The position numbers were made by a program, and so were the translations under genes. The notes under the pieces are model-generated. The model saw nothing but the letters and a program-made list of their open reading frames with translations. It made no database searches and was not told the DNA's origin. From positions 7,254,001-7,318,000 of the forward strand of contig NC_064676.1 in the NCBI RefSeq assembly GCF_023278565.1: 64,000 nt of DNA. The letters run 5' to 3'. Of the stretch, positions 1 to 12,700 are shown piece by piece (within the stretch, counting starts at the first letter, position 1; each line of letters opens with the position of its first letter). Source of the stretch: Colletotrichum lupini (Eukaryota > Ascomycota > Sordariomycetes > Glomerellales > Glomerellaceae).

Positions 1-1
1 G

Positions 2-649
2 GCGCGGTTCTCCTTCACAGACTTTCAAGGATGCAGCATTGCCACGATTATCGTCCTCCTTGCCGGAATCCTGGACCGTGATTCTGGGTACGAGGGGCGG
101 GTGGCTTTTGGACTTGACTGTCTCCGCAAGATGTCCAGCTTCGGGAACACGACAGCAAAGATGGGAGTCCGCTTCGTTGAGGCCCTACAGTCCATCACGA
201 ATGAAGCTAGGTCCAAGCTGGTGATGGCTCGGAGAAGAGAGATGAGTCAGGCTCAAGAAGCCTTATCAGGACAGGCAGAGGGCTACGGACGATGGGCAGA
301 ATGGCTGGCGACTGCTGAGGTGGTTGGCAGCCCTTCGAGCGACGAGTCCGATCTCGAGGGGGAGCAGTCGGGGCAGCCGCCGGCTCCTGCTCATGGCCCA
401 TTGATATCACCAGACATCATGCTCTCGTCTCCATGGGAAGAAGCAGCAGCTCTCCAGTTACAAGAGATGTCAGCCTCGAGTTTCGGCATGCCAGCGCCGG
501 AAGGGGTGGCAGCTGATGAAACCACGTTGATGCCCTTGCCCACGGGAGAAGAAGCCTGGCTGCCATCTTTTGCATGGAATGATGACCAGATGTACTTGAT
601 GGGTTTGACTGGTATGGATGGACTAGACTTCATGGGAGGGATTTCATAG
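2..649 (+). CDS. C-terminal part of a fungal C6-type transcription factor (5' truncated by window edge)
   Basis: The frame is open from base 2, well upstream of any ATG in this window, so the gene starts outside. About 215 residues are visible. The first 80 (a hydrophobic stretch with ..CSIATIIVLLAGIL.., then a helix of the type LDCLRKMSSFGN) resemble the last helices of the fungal-specific transcription factor domain that follows a Zn2Cys6 finger. The remainder is acidic and Ser/Pro/Met-rich with no conserved fold visible, as expected for an activation tail, and ends in MGGIS. The DNA-binding finger itself is not visible, so the family call rests on the C-terminal pattern. Target genes cannot be inferred. 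Confidence 0.6.
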   Translation, partial: ARFSFTDFQGCSIATIIVLLAGILDRDSGYEGRVAFGLDCLRKMSSFGNTTAKMGVRFVEALQSITNEARSKLVMARRREMSQAQEALSGQAEGYGRWAEWLATAEVVGSPSSDESDLEGEQSGQPPAPAHGPLISPDIMLSSPWEEAAALQLQEMSASSFGMPAPEGVAADETTLMPLPTGEEAWLPSFAWNDDQMYLMGLTGMDGLDFMGGIS

Positions 650-788
650 TGCTGTCGGTTTGCCCTTTGGACATAAACGGAGCAAGGATACATACAATCT
701 GAAATGGCAACTGATCATGTCCACTTGCTAGGGCCAGCTCCTTGTCATCTGAGTTCACCCTCGTTCCCCTCGACTGCTTTGGATTTGG

Positions 789-1508
789 TCACTTTTCCAT
801 TGCCTCCAATACCTGCTCTTGGCACTCGTCTGGATGCTTCGAAGTGTCGACGACAACCACGTTGCCGTCGGGTCTGTACGGGTTCTCAATCCATCTTCGA
901 AACAAGGCCTCCTGTTCGTCTCGTCCTTGGCACGCATTGCTGTCAACCGGAGGACTATATATCCCCGTACGCTGACTTCTCATCGCTACCCTCTTCTGCA
1001 ATCTCTCATCTAGCACATCAATGTCGACTTGAGGTCTGCACTCGATGTACCAGTACTCAAAATCTACTTTTTCCGCCAGGGCTCTCCCACTCGTGATTAC
1101 TTCTTCGTAGTTGCAGGTGCAGTCTACAATGAGATTGCGGCCCTGTATGAGCATGCTGCCGGCGAGCGCCCAGAGCGTTGAGTAAGCTAGCTTTGCGGCC
1201 TGCTCAAATAGTACCCCATTATCGAGGAGAGAGGACTTGATAACGTCAAGATCGAGGATGACGGCATCAAGAGGCTGGGCTAGGAGATTTGCTGTGGTGC
1301 TTTTGCCCGCGCCCGGCGCTCCTGACATCTGGAGGAAAAGCCGCCGTGGCGGACTAGAATCTTGAGAAGGCATTACGATAGCTGAGACGCTGAGTTGACC
1401 GTGTCTGTTACCAAGCGGGCTGCTGACCAGGTTTCCTCTGGCGCTGTGGCTGCAGAGTGTCTGCACAGACTCGAAGTCTTCGGGTGAAGCAAAGAAAGAG
1501 GCAATCAA
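789..1508 (-). CDS. P-loop ATPase/kinase-like protein (AAA_33 / zeta-like fold)
   Basis: A 239-codon uninterrupted frame. Residues about 62-69 read GAPGAGKST, a perfect Walker A loop preceded by a hydrophobic strand (RLFLQMS). A second strand, NLIVDCTCN, near residue 125 resembles the Walker B/acceptor strand of small P-loop kinases, and arginine-rich helices follow (LDERLQKRVAMRSQR). This layout suits AAA_33-type nucleoside or polynucleotide kinase-like proteins; the substrate is unknown. The first 45 residues are low-complexity and poorly conserved in style. The Met at 1371-1373, directly ahead of SQDSSPPRRLFLQ, is an alternative and perhaps better start, giving 194 residues. It converges with the transcription factor at the window start. 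Confidence 0.65.
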   Translation of the reverse strand: MIASFFASPEDFESVQTLCSHSARGNLVSSPLGNRHGQLSVSAIVMPSQDSSPPRRLFLQMSGAPGAGKSTTANLLAQPLDAVILDLDVIKSSLLDNGVLFEQAAKLAYSTLWALAGSMLIQGRNLIVDCTCNYEEVITSGRALAEKVDFEYWYIECRPQVDIDVLDERLQKRVAMRSQRTGIYSPPVDSNACQGRDEQEALFRRWIENPYRPDGNVVVVDTSKHPDECQEQVLEAMEK

Positions 1509-1821
1509 GCTTAGAAGTACTTCGTGCTTTGAATATATTTATCGTGTCCCTTTGGCGTTTAAAGCCAACACTGAATCACTGACGAACATTCCTCCCAAAA
1601 CCTGATCTCATATACTTTGTGCGTGCACTGCCACAGTGACGTGTCTCGATCTGCAGCATTCACTTAGCTCCCAGCCACAACGAACCGACGCCGCAATGTG
1701 AATGCAGCCTGAACCATTGGTACTTGCTTCGAACATCGACGCCTAGACTCCTAAAGCCCATCACCGAGCTCTCTCTAGTTGATTGCTGTTTCCTTGCCCG
1801 ACCACTTGCTTCTCTGTCATC

Positions 1822-3135
1822 TCATGGACTAGGGCTTCTCCTAGTAAGCTCGTGTCCCTCCGGATCCTGTCCCAGTGGAATCCTTCCCCTCCTCCTAGAC
1901 AGCCCATGCTTCATGGTTGCAAAAAACCCGGGCATGTCCGACCCTTCACCATTCATTATCATAGCCGGATGTACCACGTTGAAGACCGCAATGGCGAGAA
2001 GCATCGGCAAAGCTTCCAAGACGTAGAAGTAAGCCTCGTGTGTAATCAAGACATTGTCAATCCCATGGCCCGAAGAAAACTCAATCAGGCGGTAGATGAT
2101 CCGTACTGAGATCATGCCGAGGGAAAAGTAAAGCGCCCAAAGCAGAGGTTTCCAGGAGCGGGATTGCTTCCCGGAAAGCTTGTCTAGGCTTTGCATCTCG
2201 ACCTGGAACTTCAATGCCAGGGCGACGAAGATGAGGATGAAGAACTCTTGGAGTCCGATACCGCCCATGTAGATATGAATCGCCTTCATCTGTTCCGCGG
2301 GTGGCGCTGTTGGGCCGGCCATGCTGCCTCCAGTGAGTTGAACAGCAAATGATATGATGTCAAGTGCGACAAAGATCGCGGCGAATGTTGCGGCGGGAAT
2401 GCGGAGGAGAGAGCGCGAGGGGTGAAAGAAGTAAATCATGCGGCCCAAGGTCATGTATGCAAAGGCGTTTACCCCTGAGAAAGCGTTAGACTTCTTTCAG
2501 TGGAAATGCAGCTCAGATCTTTGTACTTACAGATAGGCGCAAGCAAGATGAAAATCTGAAAAACGAGGTAGATGCCGTTACTCTGCTGATTCTTGCTGCT
2601 TGCAGCTCGGAAGATGAAGGCCAGAGTTTCCCAAATGCTCGCCATTATAATAACCCAACACCATCTCTAGATGCTAGTCAGATACTGAGCAACTCACGTC
2701 GACTTACTAGCAATGCTAAAACGTACGAACCTTCTTGTGCTTGGCGGCCTGCCAGATGTGGACGGCGGTCAAAATGCCGAAGAGAGCCGCAAACACCGCC
2801 GCAGCCGCGAAGCTAGGGTAGTAGTTCCAGATGGCACCGCATTCGCCGGGTGGGATGTAGCCATTGGCATCGGGCTCGATCGTCTGGACACACGTTGGGA
2901 TGGCGATATCGATGGTCTTTGCTGGGACTGTGACGTAGCTATTCGTAACGCCGAGAATGGTGATGTACTTTGTCGCGATGAAGTCTCCCGTCGGAATAGA
3001 TGATGTTGATGAAGAAGTTACAGTAGAGTCTTGACGATTTGCCAAAGAATTTGGCAAAGTGGGCGTGGGTGAAGGTCCTGATGGCAAAGCCAGGGCGGTC
3101 GCAGCCGCGGCCAACGTGATCCAAGACAAGTGCAT
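1822..3135 (-). CDS. RTA1-family multi-pass membrane protein
   Basis: Three exons are inferred: 3135-2731, 2666-2531 and 2474-1822, giving 397 residues. The second intron (2530-2475, GTAAGT..CAG) is clear. The first (donor GTTCGT at 2730, acceptor TAG before 2666) is less certain, and a GTACGT donor 4 bp further on is an alternative. The N-terminus is a signal-like segment and a Ser/Thr-rich luminal stretch. The RTA1 core follows: NYYPSFAAAAVFAALFGI..H.WQ, then W..LAFIFRAASS, LLAPIWVNAFAYMTLGRMI, a GG.GLQEFFILIFVALA helix and RIIYRLIEF. This is the seven-helix family of yeast Rta1/Rsb1, plasma-membrane lipid translocators linked to toxic sterol or lipid resistance. The tail is basic and cytoplasmic. 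It lies next to a same-strand Zn2Cys6 regulator, 404 bp away. Confidence 0.85.
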
Positions 3136-3539
3136 CGTGATGAGTGTCGAAAGATGTGGAATGACGAGGAGAATTGAGCTTGATGATGTTGAATTTTCTT
3201 CATCTTCACAACGAAGTCTGCCATTCTCGCCTTTATAAGTGAGATTCTTAGGCCTTCATCGCTGGTGTAAGTGAATGTCGATAATCGCGGTGCCTGGCGA
3301 TGCACAGCCCCCCACGTTCGCAGCTGTTATGTAAAGAAGCGAGCCGACCAATCGTAGACTCTCAAGGGGCGCAGCTTGTCGATGATAGCAATGTAGAGTG
3401 TGAACCCCTGCAATGTCAGCACGGTAGCTTGAGACCTGGCCGCGTGTGAGGCGTAGCCTTCCTTCGAGAGGTTTAGCGTCATCGAGAGAGAGACGTGCGG
3501 AGGGAAGCAGGCCCTGGGCAAAAAATAGCAACTAGATAA

Positions 3540-5147
3540 TCATGGCTTGCGCTTCAATTGTACTCGAAACCACTCCTCCTGGACAGTGATAGGCCCTCCG
3601 TGCTCCCTCATCAAGAGAGCGACCTTCTTCCACATGGCGATACCGCCATTCTTCTCGTGGACGAAGCGTACCTCATCTTGCATAGCCGAATCTTTAATTC
3701 GCCGTCCTTCCGGTGGTAACGTCCCGTCATCGACGACATTGGCAATATGCTCATCGTGTCCGAGGTCCAGCTCGTGCTCAAACTCGACAATCTTGCGTCC
3801 GAACGCCAGAACAGTGTTGAAGTCCCAGAGGTTCTCCCTCTCGTGCGCAATCGTCTTCATGAGACTCAAGGCGGCGATTCGCAGTGACAAGGACCGGCAC
3901 TTGATAAAGACGAATCCTAGCAGTGGGCTGAAACCCATCTCAAAGGTGAACTTGGCCCGTCCGATCCTCTGCCACATTTCTCGGAAGATACTTTCGACTT
4001 CGCGACCAAGCTCGATGATCCGTTGGAACTTGTCCAGATGTAGATCGTATACCAATTCGCCGCGAGAAAAGCACGTGCTGAGCCAAATCTTGCCTACGTG
4101 CCACTTCATCTCAAGCAGGCGTTCAACGAGCTCTTCTCGCATGGCGGCGCGCTGGCAATTATTCGGGGACTTTTGCACCATGTACGCTTGAAATGCCGCA
4201 GCCCAGTCATCTAGCAACTCGTCCATCTCATCTCTTTCCTGCATTGTTAACATATCCGGCTTGGGATGCGTCTCATCACCAAGGCGATATTCGTCAGCGG
4301 CCCGTACAAAGCGAATCGCGCGCACAAGTAACGGGTCCAGCGCTGCTTGAACCTGCTTTAAATTGTAGAACGGGGGGACTGGAACTGGATACGAGTCTGG
4401 TATGGCCGGAAACGTTTCCGGTCGGGCACCGAAGAAGAAAGGGAACACTCCAAGGCGACAGAAAGCCGGCGTGAGGTGCTCTCGAACGAATCGCGACGTA
4501 GACCTGGAACCATTGAGGATGTTTATGCCGTGCCTGCAATGGTCGATGGCACCCTTGCATTCGCCACGGAGCATATCGATACAAACGAAGAGGATGCACA
4601 CAAACAGGACCGTCTCCTGGTTGTTTGTTGTTCGGAGGTGTTTGATCGCCTCGTTGTAATGCGCAACCGCGAAGGAATTCTTCTCCGAATGCCGGTCTAG
4701 GGGATCCTCCTTGAACTTCTCGTACAGCGAACTGATGGCCAATGCGGCATGTTTCGCAGCAAGCTCCTGGTGAGAGACCTGAGAGACAAGATGGGTCCAG
4801 AAGTAACTATCCAAGGGCCCGGACAAGACGGGGGCGACGACTTTGCGGAAGAAACTCAAGGCCCGGAGTTCTGCGTCCGACGCGGCCTGGGTCGGAGGTG
4901 GATGGATGCGGAGCAGCTGAGCCCAGGAATATGTCCCCGTTGGCGGTGTCACATAGCCATCGCATCTCCGGCCCGTGCTGACGCACCTGTTGCATGCCGG
5001 GCGTGCTTCATCACATTTAACTCTTCGGATTCTACGTTGGTTAGCTCTGACGTACGTGTATGAATGATGCCGTAGAGCTTGCGGCTGTTGGACTCACTTG
5101 CAGGTTACACAGCCCGTCTTAACCTTTGCTACCCCGAGTCGAGCCAT
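3540..5147 (-). CDS. Zn2Cys6 transcription factor with fungal-specific regulatory domain
   Basis: Two exons, 5147-5098 and 5031-3540, separated by a 66-bp intron (GTGAGT..GTAG), give 513 residues. The intron splits the zinc cluster, as often seen in this family. Joined, the six cysteines fall at residues 13, 16, 23, 30, 33 and 40 in C-x2-C-x6-C-x6-C-x2-C-x6-C spacing, with the basic RRVK just before the third Cys. The rest is the helical fungal-specific transcription factor region: an HAALAISSLYE motif near residue 110 and ..NQETVLFVCILFVCIDMLRG.. further on. It is a nuclear DNA-binding regulator by family. The nearest likely targets are the RTA1 gene downstream and the P450 upstream, but this is inference from proximity only. 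Confidence 0.88.
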
Positions 5148-6586
5148 TTGCGCGCCACAAGAACAAGCAAGCAATCAAGCGAGATGTTAGGGCTGTGTGG
5201 TTGTTGTGTGATGGAGGTGGAGATGCGCCCTGAGAGACGCGTTTCTCACCTATCTCGTAAAGATGCGAGGTGGCCTATGAAGAGACAGGGAGTCGATAGT
5301 AAGGTATGTTTGTTGTCAGGGAACGAGCCTCCTCAAGTAATGCAAGCTTGCGTATGACTAGTCCCCGCGCCCTCGTGTCGACTAGGTAGGTGGACGGACT
5401 AGGTGATGTGCCATGGAACTGAATCCCGAGCCACATAGCGTGACGTTGTCGTTCGACGGTGTTCGTTTCAGAAGCGGACAAGAGAGCCTGAGACCAGAAA
5501 CGCAGCATAATACACAGTTTCCTGGCGTGTCTTTGTGTCCAGGTTGACCACCCTCCCTTGCACACAGCTCGTGTCACCATCAGCCACCTACTCCCATCCA
5601 CGCAACTATACCAAAAGAAGATCGGCCGGCCGCTTTTGAAAATAAGCCCCGAATCCCTCAAGTAAGAGTCCACTCTCTGCGGGGCAAATGCGACCGGGCC
5701 AATCGGGCGCCGTGGACTCTAAATAAGGTCTGCTTATCTAAGTTGTTCTCTCTCGCTTCTTCCTTCGCTTCAGTGTCATCTCAACTTCAACAATGACATG
5801 ACAAGACACCTTCATCTTTGTCTCATTACATGATTCCGTCATTACAGAGTCCAGACGCATTACCGCGTTACCGAGCAAGAGGAACCTTCCAATAGTGGCA
5901 TTCAACCTATTGATGCCGAGCCTACTCGAAGTCAAGCGCGTCTACAGTCCAACGAATCACCTCTCGATGAACACGAAACTGTGCTGATAAGTAATGTCGG
6001 TGCTCATCCTCAGCACCGCTTCTAGGTCGAACTAAAAGAACGGGAAAACGGCCCGCAAGAATGCGGGAAGCTTCGTGGGCATCCGAGATCGGGCCCGGGA
6101 GGCATTTGGCATACCGGCCGATCTTGAAGACGCCGGCGATGGAGCAGCGGCACGACAAGTGAACACGCTGCCGTCGGATCTGATCGAGCATAGATATTGT
6201 GAATCATCAAGTCATATTCTCGAGCTGGCTTCTGGTAGATGACGGCCTCACGAAGCCGTGTCCGACACTCCCAGCTCTTCCCAAAGCGCTCAGCAAGATA
6301 GCAACGAACCAGACCTCCAGCTTCTACGTCCTCGTCGCATCTCCGACTTATCCGGCCAATGCTACATATGGCTCTCCGTCCGATGTCGTCCTTCCGACCC
6401 TCGCTAACTTTCGAAGCCCCGCTGGAGCCGGGCGAACATTGAGTCCTCGACCTGGCCGAGACTTTCCCCGCGTGCGCATTCACCACGGCGGACAAGGCGG
6501 GATTACGACGACACCGATGCCCGACCTCCCCGAACTGTTGCCCCCGCACGTCACTTCTGTCAAGTTGTCAACACACCTCGAAACAC
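5148..6586. other. Intergenic region, no recognisable gene
   Basis: It contains the 5' region of the Zn2Cys6 gene and the 3' flank of the P450 gene. Open frames of up to 175 codons exist on the minus strand (6022-6549), but their composition is Arg/Ser/Pro-rich shadow-like sequence with no family resemblance. No repeats or RNA genes were seen. Confidence 0.5.
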
Positions 6587-8389
6587 TCAGTCAGACCTCT
6601 GTCGCAGCTTGACGTGAACCGGCATCCCGTCAGAAATCTGCGGTGTGCCCTTTTCAGTCTGGTAGCACCGGTCTCCCTCCACAAGCATTTTGGGGTTTGT
6701 GGTATTCCCGCTGCGCAAAGAGTCAGCATTTAGGTCCCCATGATTGAACGAGTTCTTGAGGTATGCGGTTTTGGGAACTTACTTGAGGGCATCCCACTCA
6801 TCCCAGGCGCAGTCAATCTCAAAGTTGCGCGCGAGGGAGACCAGGACCAACTTCATTTCAACTACGGCTAGCTCTTGGCCAATACAGGCACGGCTTCCGA
6901 GTCCAAAGGTCCTCCATCCGTGCTTCTTTGGGTGCAATGGATCTTCCGGGTCTGTCGTCATCCATCGCTCTGGCACGACCTCGTTGCCTCTCGGCCACAA
7001 TTCCTCGTTGCGAGACTGCGAACGTAACCCGTCCCATATGAGGAATCCGCCGGTGGGATATTGCTCTCCTGTGATGCTGTCGGTGATGCGATAATGCGAT
7101 TGTCCGTCTCGAATGACAGGAGGACCGGGAAACAAGCGCAGTGCTTCCTTGATAACTCCGCCTGTGTAGAGGAGGGAGTTGAGCAAGTGCGGCGACTCTC
7201 TGATCTTGGCGGTTGCATCTGCGGGGTCTTTGCCCAAGACTTCGTCGTGTTCAGCCCGTAGCTTTTGGCCAACTTCGGGATTCTTGGCGATGCAGTGTAT
7301 CGCCCAGCAAAGAGCCGTGGCCGTCGTATCGTAACCGGCAAACATGAAGATCTTGAGCTGGGAGACGACTGTCTCTAAAAATAACCGGTCCACATTGACC
7401 ACACCAGACATGGGCTTCAGCGCCAAGTCGATGATGGTCTTCAGCCCCTCCTTCTTCTTTGTTCCTTTGAGGGATCGCTCGATCGATGGTAGTAGTTCGC
7501 TGTACATTGTCTCCCTGTTCTCTTTGATAGCAGCCAGCCGCCACGGGCTGTACCACTTCCACATGGTGACAATATTAAGATGGAGAATCACCCTAGAAAT
7601 CTGGTCCATGAGAGCACTTCTGAATCTGCTAGGTCCGTTTGTCTGCTCATGAAGCTCGATATCAAGCACCGCTCGGCCGATGACATCCATGGTCAAGTTG
7701 GTCGTGGTCTCCACGAGCGGAAACACATCACCCCAAGAGCCGTCGACGCCAGCTTTTTCCCGCATAATATCGGCGAACACCTCGACATCCTCCAACATTC
7801 CGGGAACAAGGCCGAGAACGTTTTTGTTACTGAAACTGGGGTTGAACCTCGCGCGCCACGTCTTCCACGGCTCGCCTACCAAACATGCGAGGTCCATTGC
7901 TTCCGTGATCGGGGCCAATGCCTTCTTGGTCCAGTCACTACGCGGCACGCTGGCGTCGAACATGTAGTGGCCTGCTGCTTCCGGGTGCACAGTGAAAACT
8001 AGCGGAGGACCCATAGGCCACATGTCGGCATAGATTGCTGAGGGACACGACGTCCGGCCGGGGAAGAGCGTTTCCCAGTTGTCGACGATGGCTTGAGCAT
8101 AGTAGTTGAAGTGTACCTCTTTGGGTAAGTGCGAGGTGAGCTTCATGAGTAGGCGCAAGTGGCCAAATAGAAGCGAGTGAGGCATCATTGGCTATGTCGT
8201 GTTAGAAGCCTGGCTTCCCAAGTGTGCTTGAAAACTCACGACTCCTTGTCTCTGAAGCTTGCGAAACGTCATTCGCTCTTGGACCATTCGAGCCAAAACG
8301 TAGCCGATGCCAAGTGCTGCGGCCAGACCCAAAAGGCGGAACATCATTGCCATGGGGCTCTCGACCCCCGAAGCTGCGAAAAAGCCCAT
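6587..8389 (-). CDS. Cytochrome P450 monooxygenase, membrane anchored
   Basis: Three exons, 8389-8240, 8191-6783 and 6710-6587, give 560 residues. Introns are 48 and 72 bp with GTGAGT and GTAAGT donors, and the frame is kept across both. Residues about 14-35 form an N-terminal membrane anchor, followed by QGVPMMPHSLLFGHL, the usual proline-rich hinge. The catalytic core has the oxygen-binding I-helix AGYDTTA (335-341), the K-helix ExxR (399-402), a PERW motif (457-460) and the haem loop FGLGSRACIG (479-488) with Cys486 as iron ligand. It should act at the endoplasmic reticulum with NADPH-P450 reductase. The substrate is not predictable. The regulator and exporter nearby would suit detoxification or a small secondary-metabolite module. 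Confidence 0.93.
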
Positions 8390-9538
8390 TTGAGCGGTCT
8401 CCTCTCTGATGTTCCGGCAGAATCTGCGGGTTCTCTCTCAAGTCACCTTCGTAGCTCTCTCTAGCGACAAGAGTGCCGAACCACCGTCTCTCTTATACAT
8501 AAGTATAACGGGAGGACCCGTCAAGGATTGACATATGCCGCGGTCGTAAAATGACAAAAGGCAAGGCCATCATTGGTTCCACGATCAAATACCCCTCTCA
8601 GACCAACGGTGGTATCGCAGGCCGAGGAACAAGACTGATGTAGAGTCGGCCGCCTTCTTCATATGTGCATGCCCCCGCGGGACTCTGCATCGGGATTCTC
8701 CATTCTTCAGGCTTGGCTTTGCAGAAACGGGTCGAGAAAGCCGTTCGTTGCGGGTGCTTTGTGGGAACTTTGGGCGGGGATCTGGCGGCTTCTGGATCTG
8801 TGAGCAAGGGTTGTGCAGGGCTTCCGAGGGTAACCTGACTTATCGTAACTGCGCCGTTGGTCGGTTGGTTGAGTTTGGTTCTTTGGTATGCGTAGTGTAA
8901 CGGTGTAACGATCGACAGCGGATAAGTGATATGTGCTCGCATATCCGTATTGGTGTTGGTGTCGCACATCATTTGATCATCGCGAGGTGGCTCTGAGTAC
9001 CTCAACTTCGAGTGGTGTCATTGGAAAACTTTCTTGGTACCACAGCAGCCTTGACGTGACAAGTATCTTGACGTGATTGCAATTACTCGACGTACAACGA
9101 AACTCGTTGTTTCTTTCACTTGCCGCATTAACTACATCGTCGCTTGTTCCCAGGTGAACACATCTTACCTACTTCATCAACGAGGCCTTAATTGATACAA
9201 ACTTTCATGTTATGAGAGACCCTGTATATTTTTCTCGGCCCATATTTCGTTGCACTGTCATTCAGCTCAGCCCATTCTGTGGCTGGAAATGTCGCCAGGC
9301 GTCTTCATACTATTTCGGGGTGAGTCATGCGGCAAACACAACTAACCCGATGAGACTCAACACATAATTAGAGCGCGATCTGAGCAGCGCCACCAATACA
9401 CCTTTAAGAAGGAGGCAAAGACCCTTCTCTAAATCGAGATACTTACTAAAGAATAGTTATGGTTCAAGAGACCAAAGACCAAATTCATTAAGTGGGGTAA
9501 TCTTTTCTTAATAAACTCACCTTCGTCCCCAAATGACT
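8390..9538. other. Intergenic region upstream of the P450
   Basis: This is the P450 promoter side, then plain intergenic DNA up to the copia element. A TATA-like ATACATAAGTATAA lies near 8493-8506 on the + strand. A 135-codon minus-strand frame (8598-9005) has no recognisable features. Base composition is normal here, and the change to AT-rich, CpA-poor DNA at 9544 is abrupt. Confidence 0.5.
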
Positions 9539-9543
9539 GCCAA
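9539..9543. repeat. Left target-site duplication of copia element 1 (GCCAA)
   Basis: Five bases GCCAA sit directly left of the LTR. The right copy at 16350-16354 reads GCTAA. The single difference is C to T before A, a RIP-type change. Confidence 0.7.
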
Positions 9544-9745
9544 TATTAGTATCCCTATTACAGGGTAGTTAGTTCGAACCGTAGTTAACGAAGAGATCAA
9601 TTGAACTATCTAGATATCTACGTAGGTATAAAAAGGAGGTTCTAACCGTAGGTTAGGCTAGCTATAATAATTATAAATAGGGCCCCTAATTAGCCCCTAC
9701 GTAATCGGCTATATGCCGCGGTCAAATTAGACTTCTAATCTAATA
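9544..9745 (-). repeat. LTR of copia element 1 (3' LTR in coding sense)
   Basis: 202 bp, aligning end to end with 16148-16349. The outer end keeps some CA/TG (for example TTACAGGG and ATCAATTGAAC) that are TA in the partner LTR. Confidence 0.88.
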
Positions 9746-12700
9746 CTAACTTTCTCTTTCTTTTATCGATTTAACCGCTATAGTTAGAAGTATAATTCGA
9801 CCTCGGGCCCGTTTACTAAGTCGTCTCCTTTTCCCCCTTTTCTCTATTCTTTTTATATAACCTATCCCTCTATTTATATAATAACTTTTCTACTACTTAC
9901 GAATTACTCTAATCCCTTATTTAGTACTACTTTTATAAAAGCGTTTGCGAGGTTATCTTTACTATTAATCTAACGGATCTCGAGTATCTTGCGCCTTTCG
10001 TACGATTACCTAAGGGCTATAATATTAATTATAAGCCTCTTTTCCTTCGTCGTTCCTAATTTAACGAGGTATTTGTATAGCGAGTAGGAATCGGTATAAA
10101 TAACCGTTAAAATAAGTAAAAGGCTAATTCGATTAGTAATTTTCTTTAGCGTCGTTAAAATTACGTAGGAGAGGTTAACGCTATTAACTATACTATAGAC
10201 TTCCGACGCTAATATACTTCTCGTTACCCGCTTACTTTTAATTAACGAGTAATAGATTATATTACTATATATAGTAAATTCGCTCTCGCTTATACTCTCG
10301 TTAGTTAAGATAATAATATACCCTAATTACGAAGTAAGGTCGTTATTATTCGTAAATAACCTATTAACAAAGACGTAGAGCTTACTAGTTATAAAGTCGA
10401 TTAGGTAGTAAACGAGACCTCGATCGAGATTTATCTACTACTACTTAAGCCGCTTATTAAGTACCTCGACGTCTCGTTTAGTTAGATCTATAACTTACGC
10501 TACCCTAACGTAATTAAAAGTTATTTTAGGCTAATAAATACTTATAATATATACCCCTTGCGTAAGCTTAGCCTTATACCGCTTTTTAATATTAATTACG
10601 TTCGGGTCGACGAGGTTAATCTTCTCGCCCTACCCCTTTTATTAAAAAACGACGGTTTCCTTTTTAATTATAAAAATCCCGCCGTTAAATACTAGGGGGG
10701 TATTTATTATAAGGACCTCTTTTAGCTTTATTACGAAGCCCGCTTTTTAGAGCTCCTTATCCTCCTTTTTTATAAAATTAATATCGAATAGGCTTAATAT
10801 ATCGTCGGTCTATATTTTAATAATCCTAAATTAGTCGCCTTTATACTCCGCGATTAATAAGAACGGGTCGTACGTAAAAGTAACTATTAATAATTAATTA
10901 ATATAAAAATCGTAATAGGTAGCCTACTAATAGGTACCCGATTTTGTGAGCCTATATAGTAGCTTAAGTACTTTAATAATCGTACCTTCTAAGTACTTAC
11001 TAGCTATTTCTTTTAGTAAATAGGCTAGGATTTTCCTTATGAGCCCTATAGCCGATTGGGTATATACCTAGGTAATATTACGGCTCTAAATCTCGTATCC
11101 CTTCTTCCGTAGTAATATTATTAGTACTATTATTAATTATTAGCTATAGCGCTATATAGTGGGCGATTATATAAGTAGCGTCGCCTTTTTAACGTCGCCG
11201 TACTCCTAAATTACGTATCTAGACTTCTCGTATAGTTAGGGTATTCCTTTTTTTTTAATTTTACGAACTATTCGCAATTTAAATATATAGAGGTTTGCAT
11301 ACTTTTCTAAATCGTAGAGGATAAATCGATAAACCCCTCGATCGCGCAGAGTATTTACTTCGATAAGATCTAATCCCTTATACGGCTTTTTAGTAGTTAT
11401 AATTACGCCTTCTTTATATAGTTTAACTACTAGCTCGAAATCGGCTTTCTTTTTTACTATATAAAAGGTATTAATTACCTCGTCGCTAGTAATAAATTGC
11501 CGCGTTAGTACTTACCGTCGTAGTCTCTCGCGACGTATTAATACCCTTTTAACAATTTCCTCTTCCTTATTATTTATTAGTACTATTACGACGATTTCGT
11601 CGAGGATAATTTCCTATACCTCTATTACAAGTTATATAGCTTCCCCTAGCTCTTCTTCTTTTTATAGGCTAAAAATTACCTCGATAGGATCTATATAATA
11701 TAGTCTAATTACTATAATTAATACTTCGAGTAGCTAGTTACGATCTCTCGCAACTATATAAGAACGCTCGTTAACGGAAATTAATTTATATAGCCTAGCC
11801 TATTATTAAGTAATTTCGCGCTATACTCGTATATCTGAATTTAGGGGCATATTTAAATTAACCTCTATATTGGGCCTATTGCGCGTAGTAATTACTTTAT
11901 TAACTTATTTTCTTACGCTTACCTCGCGCAGTACCTATATTATTTTTTTAACTACTTAAGCTCGCTAGCTTATATCTAGCGACGGTAGCGAGGCTAAGGT
12001 CGTTTTTAAATATACTCTAAATACTAAAAGCGTCGGTATAAGCCCGTTAGGCCCTATAGTATCGTTATAGTATTTAAGTACTGTTTAGAAACATTCGTCG
12101 TCATTAGAATCGGGATTTTCCTTTTTAATAATTTTAAACGCTCTTTTTAATTACTAATACGCCCTTTCTACTTTTTTAATACTATAGTGCGCTTCGACGG
12201 GCACGACTTTTAACTATATACCGTAGGCCGTCGCATTTTTTTTAAATTTTACTAATTTAAAACTAATACTAGCGTCGGTTTTAATACCGTCTAGCGATCC
12301 TTAGTATATATCGATCTAGCTTTTTCGTAGAGCTACCTATATTATTTTTACTTATAAATCCCGTAAGAATTGCCCTACTTAGAATAATATAGCCTCGTCG
12401 ATTATATATAGGACCGGTCGACTATTGAAGTAGAAGATATTAACGACGATCTCCTAATTAAAGTTAAGCTTATTACGTAATTTAAATTTAAATTTGCGTG
12501 GGCTCTGCGCATTTATTTAGCATTAGTAGTATACTTTCGTTAACTACTCTAGCGCCCCTATTTCGATATTATTATTACTTAAATATTTTAAGAGGTTATA
12601 TAGCCTCGCGACCGACGGGTAGCTAAATCTCCGGTATAGTTATCTAAGCTTACTTTCCGTTAAGTAATTAATCGACTTCGTATTATTAATAAGCCTTATA

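Noticed and set aside
789..1508. Toxin-antitoxin zeta component
   Set aside because: Only the general P-loop kinase fold is visible, there is no antitoxin neighbour, and fungal AAA_33-type kinases explain it.
6022..6549. 175-codon minus-strand frame
   Set aside because: Arg/Ser/Cys/Pro-rich, no domain, and overlapping equally open frames on the other strand.
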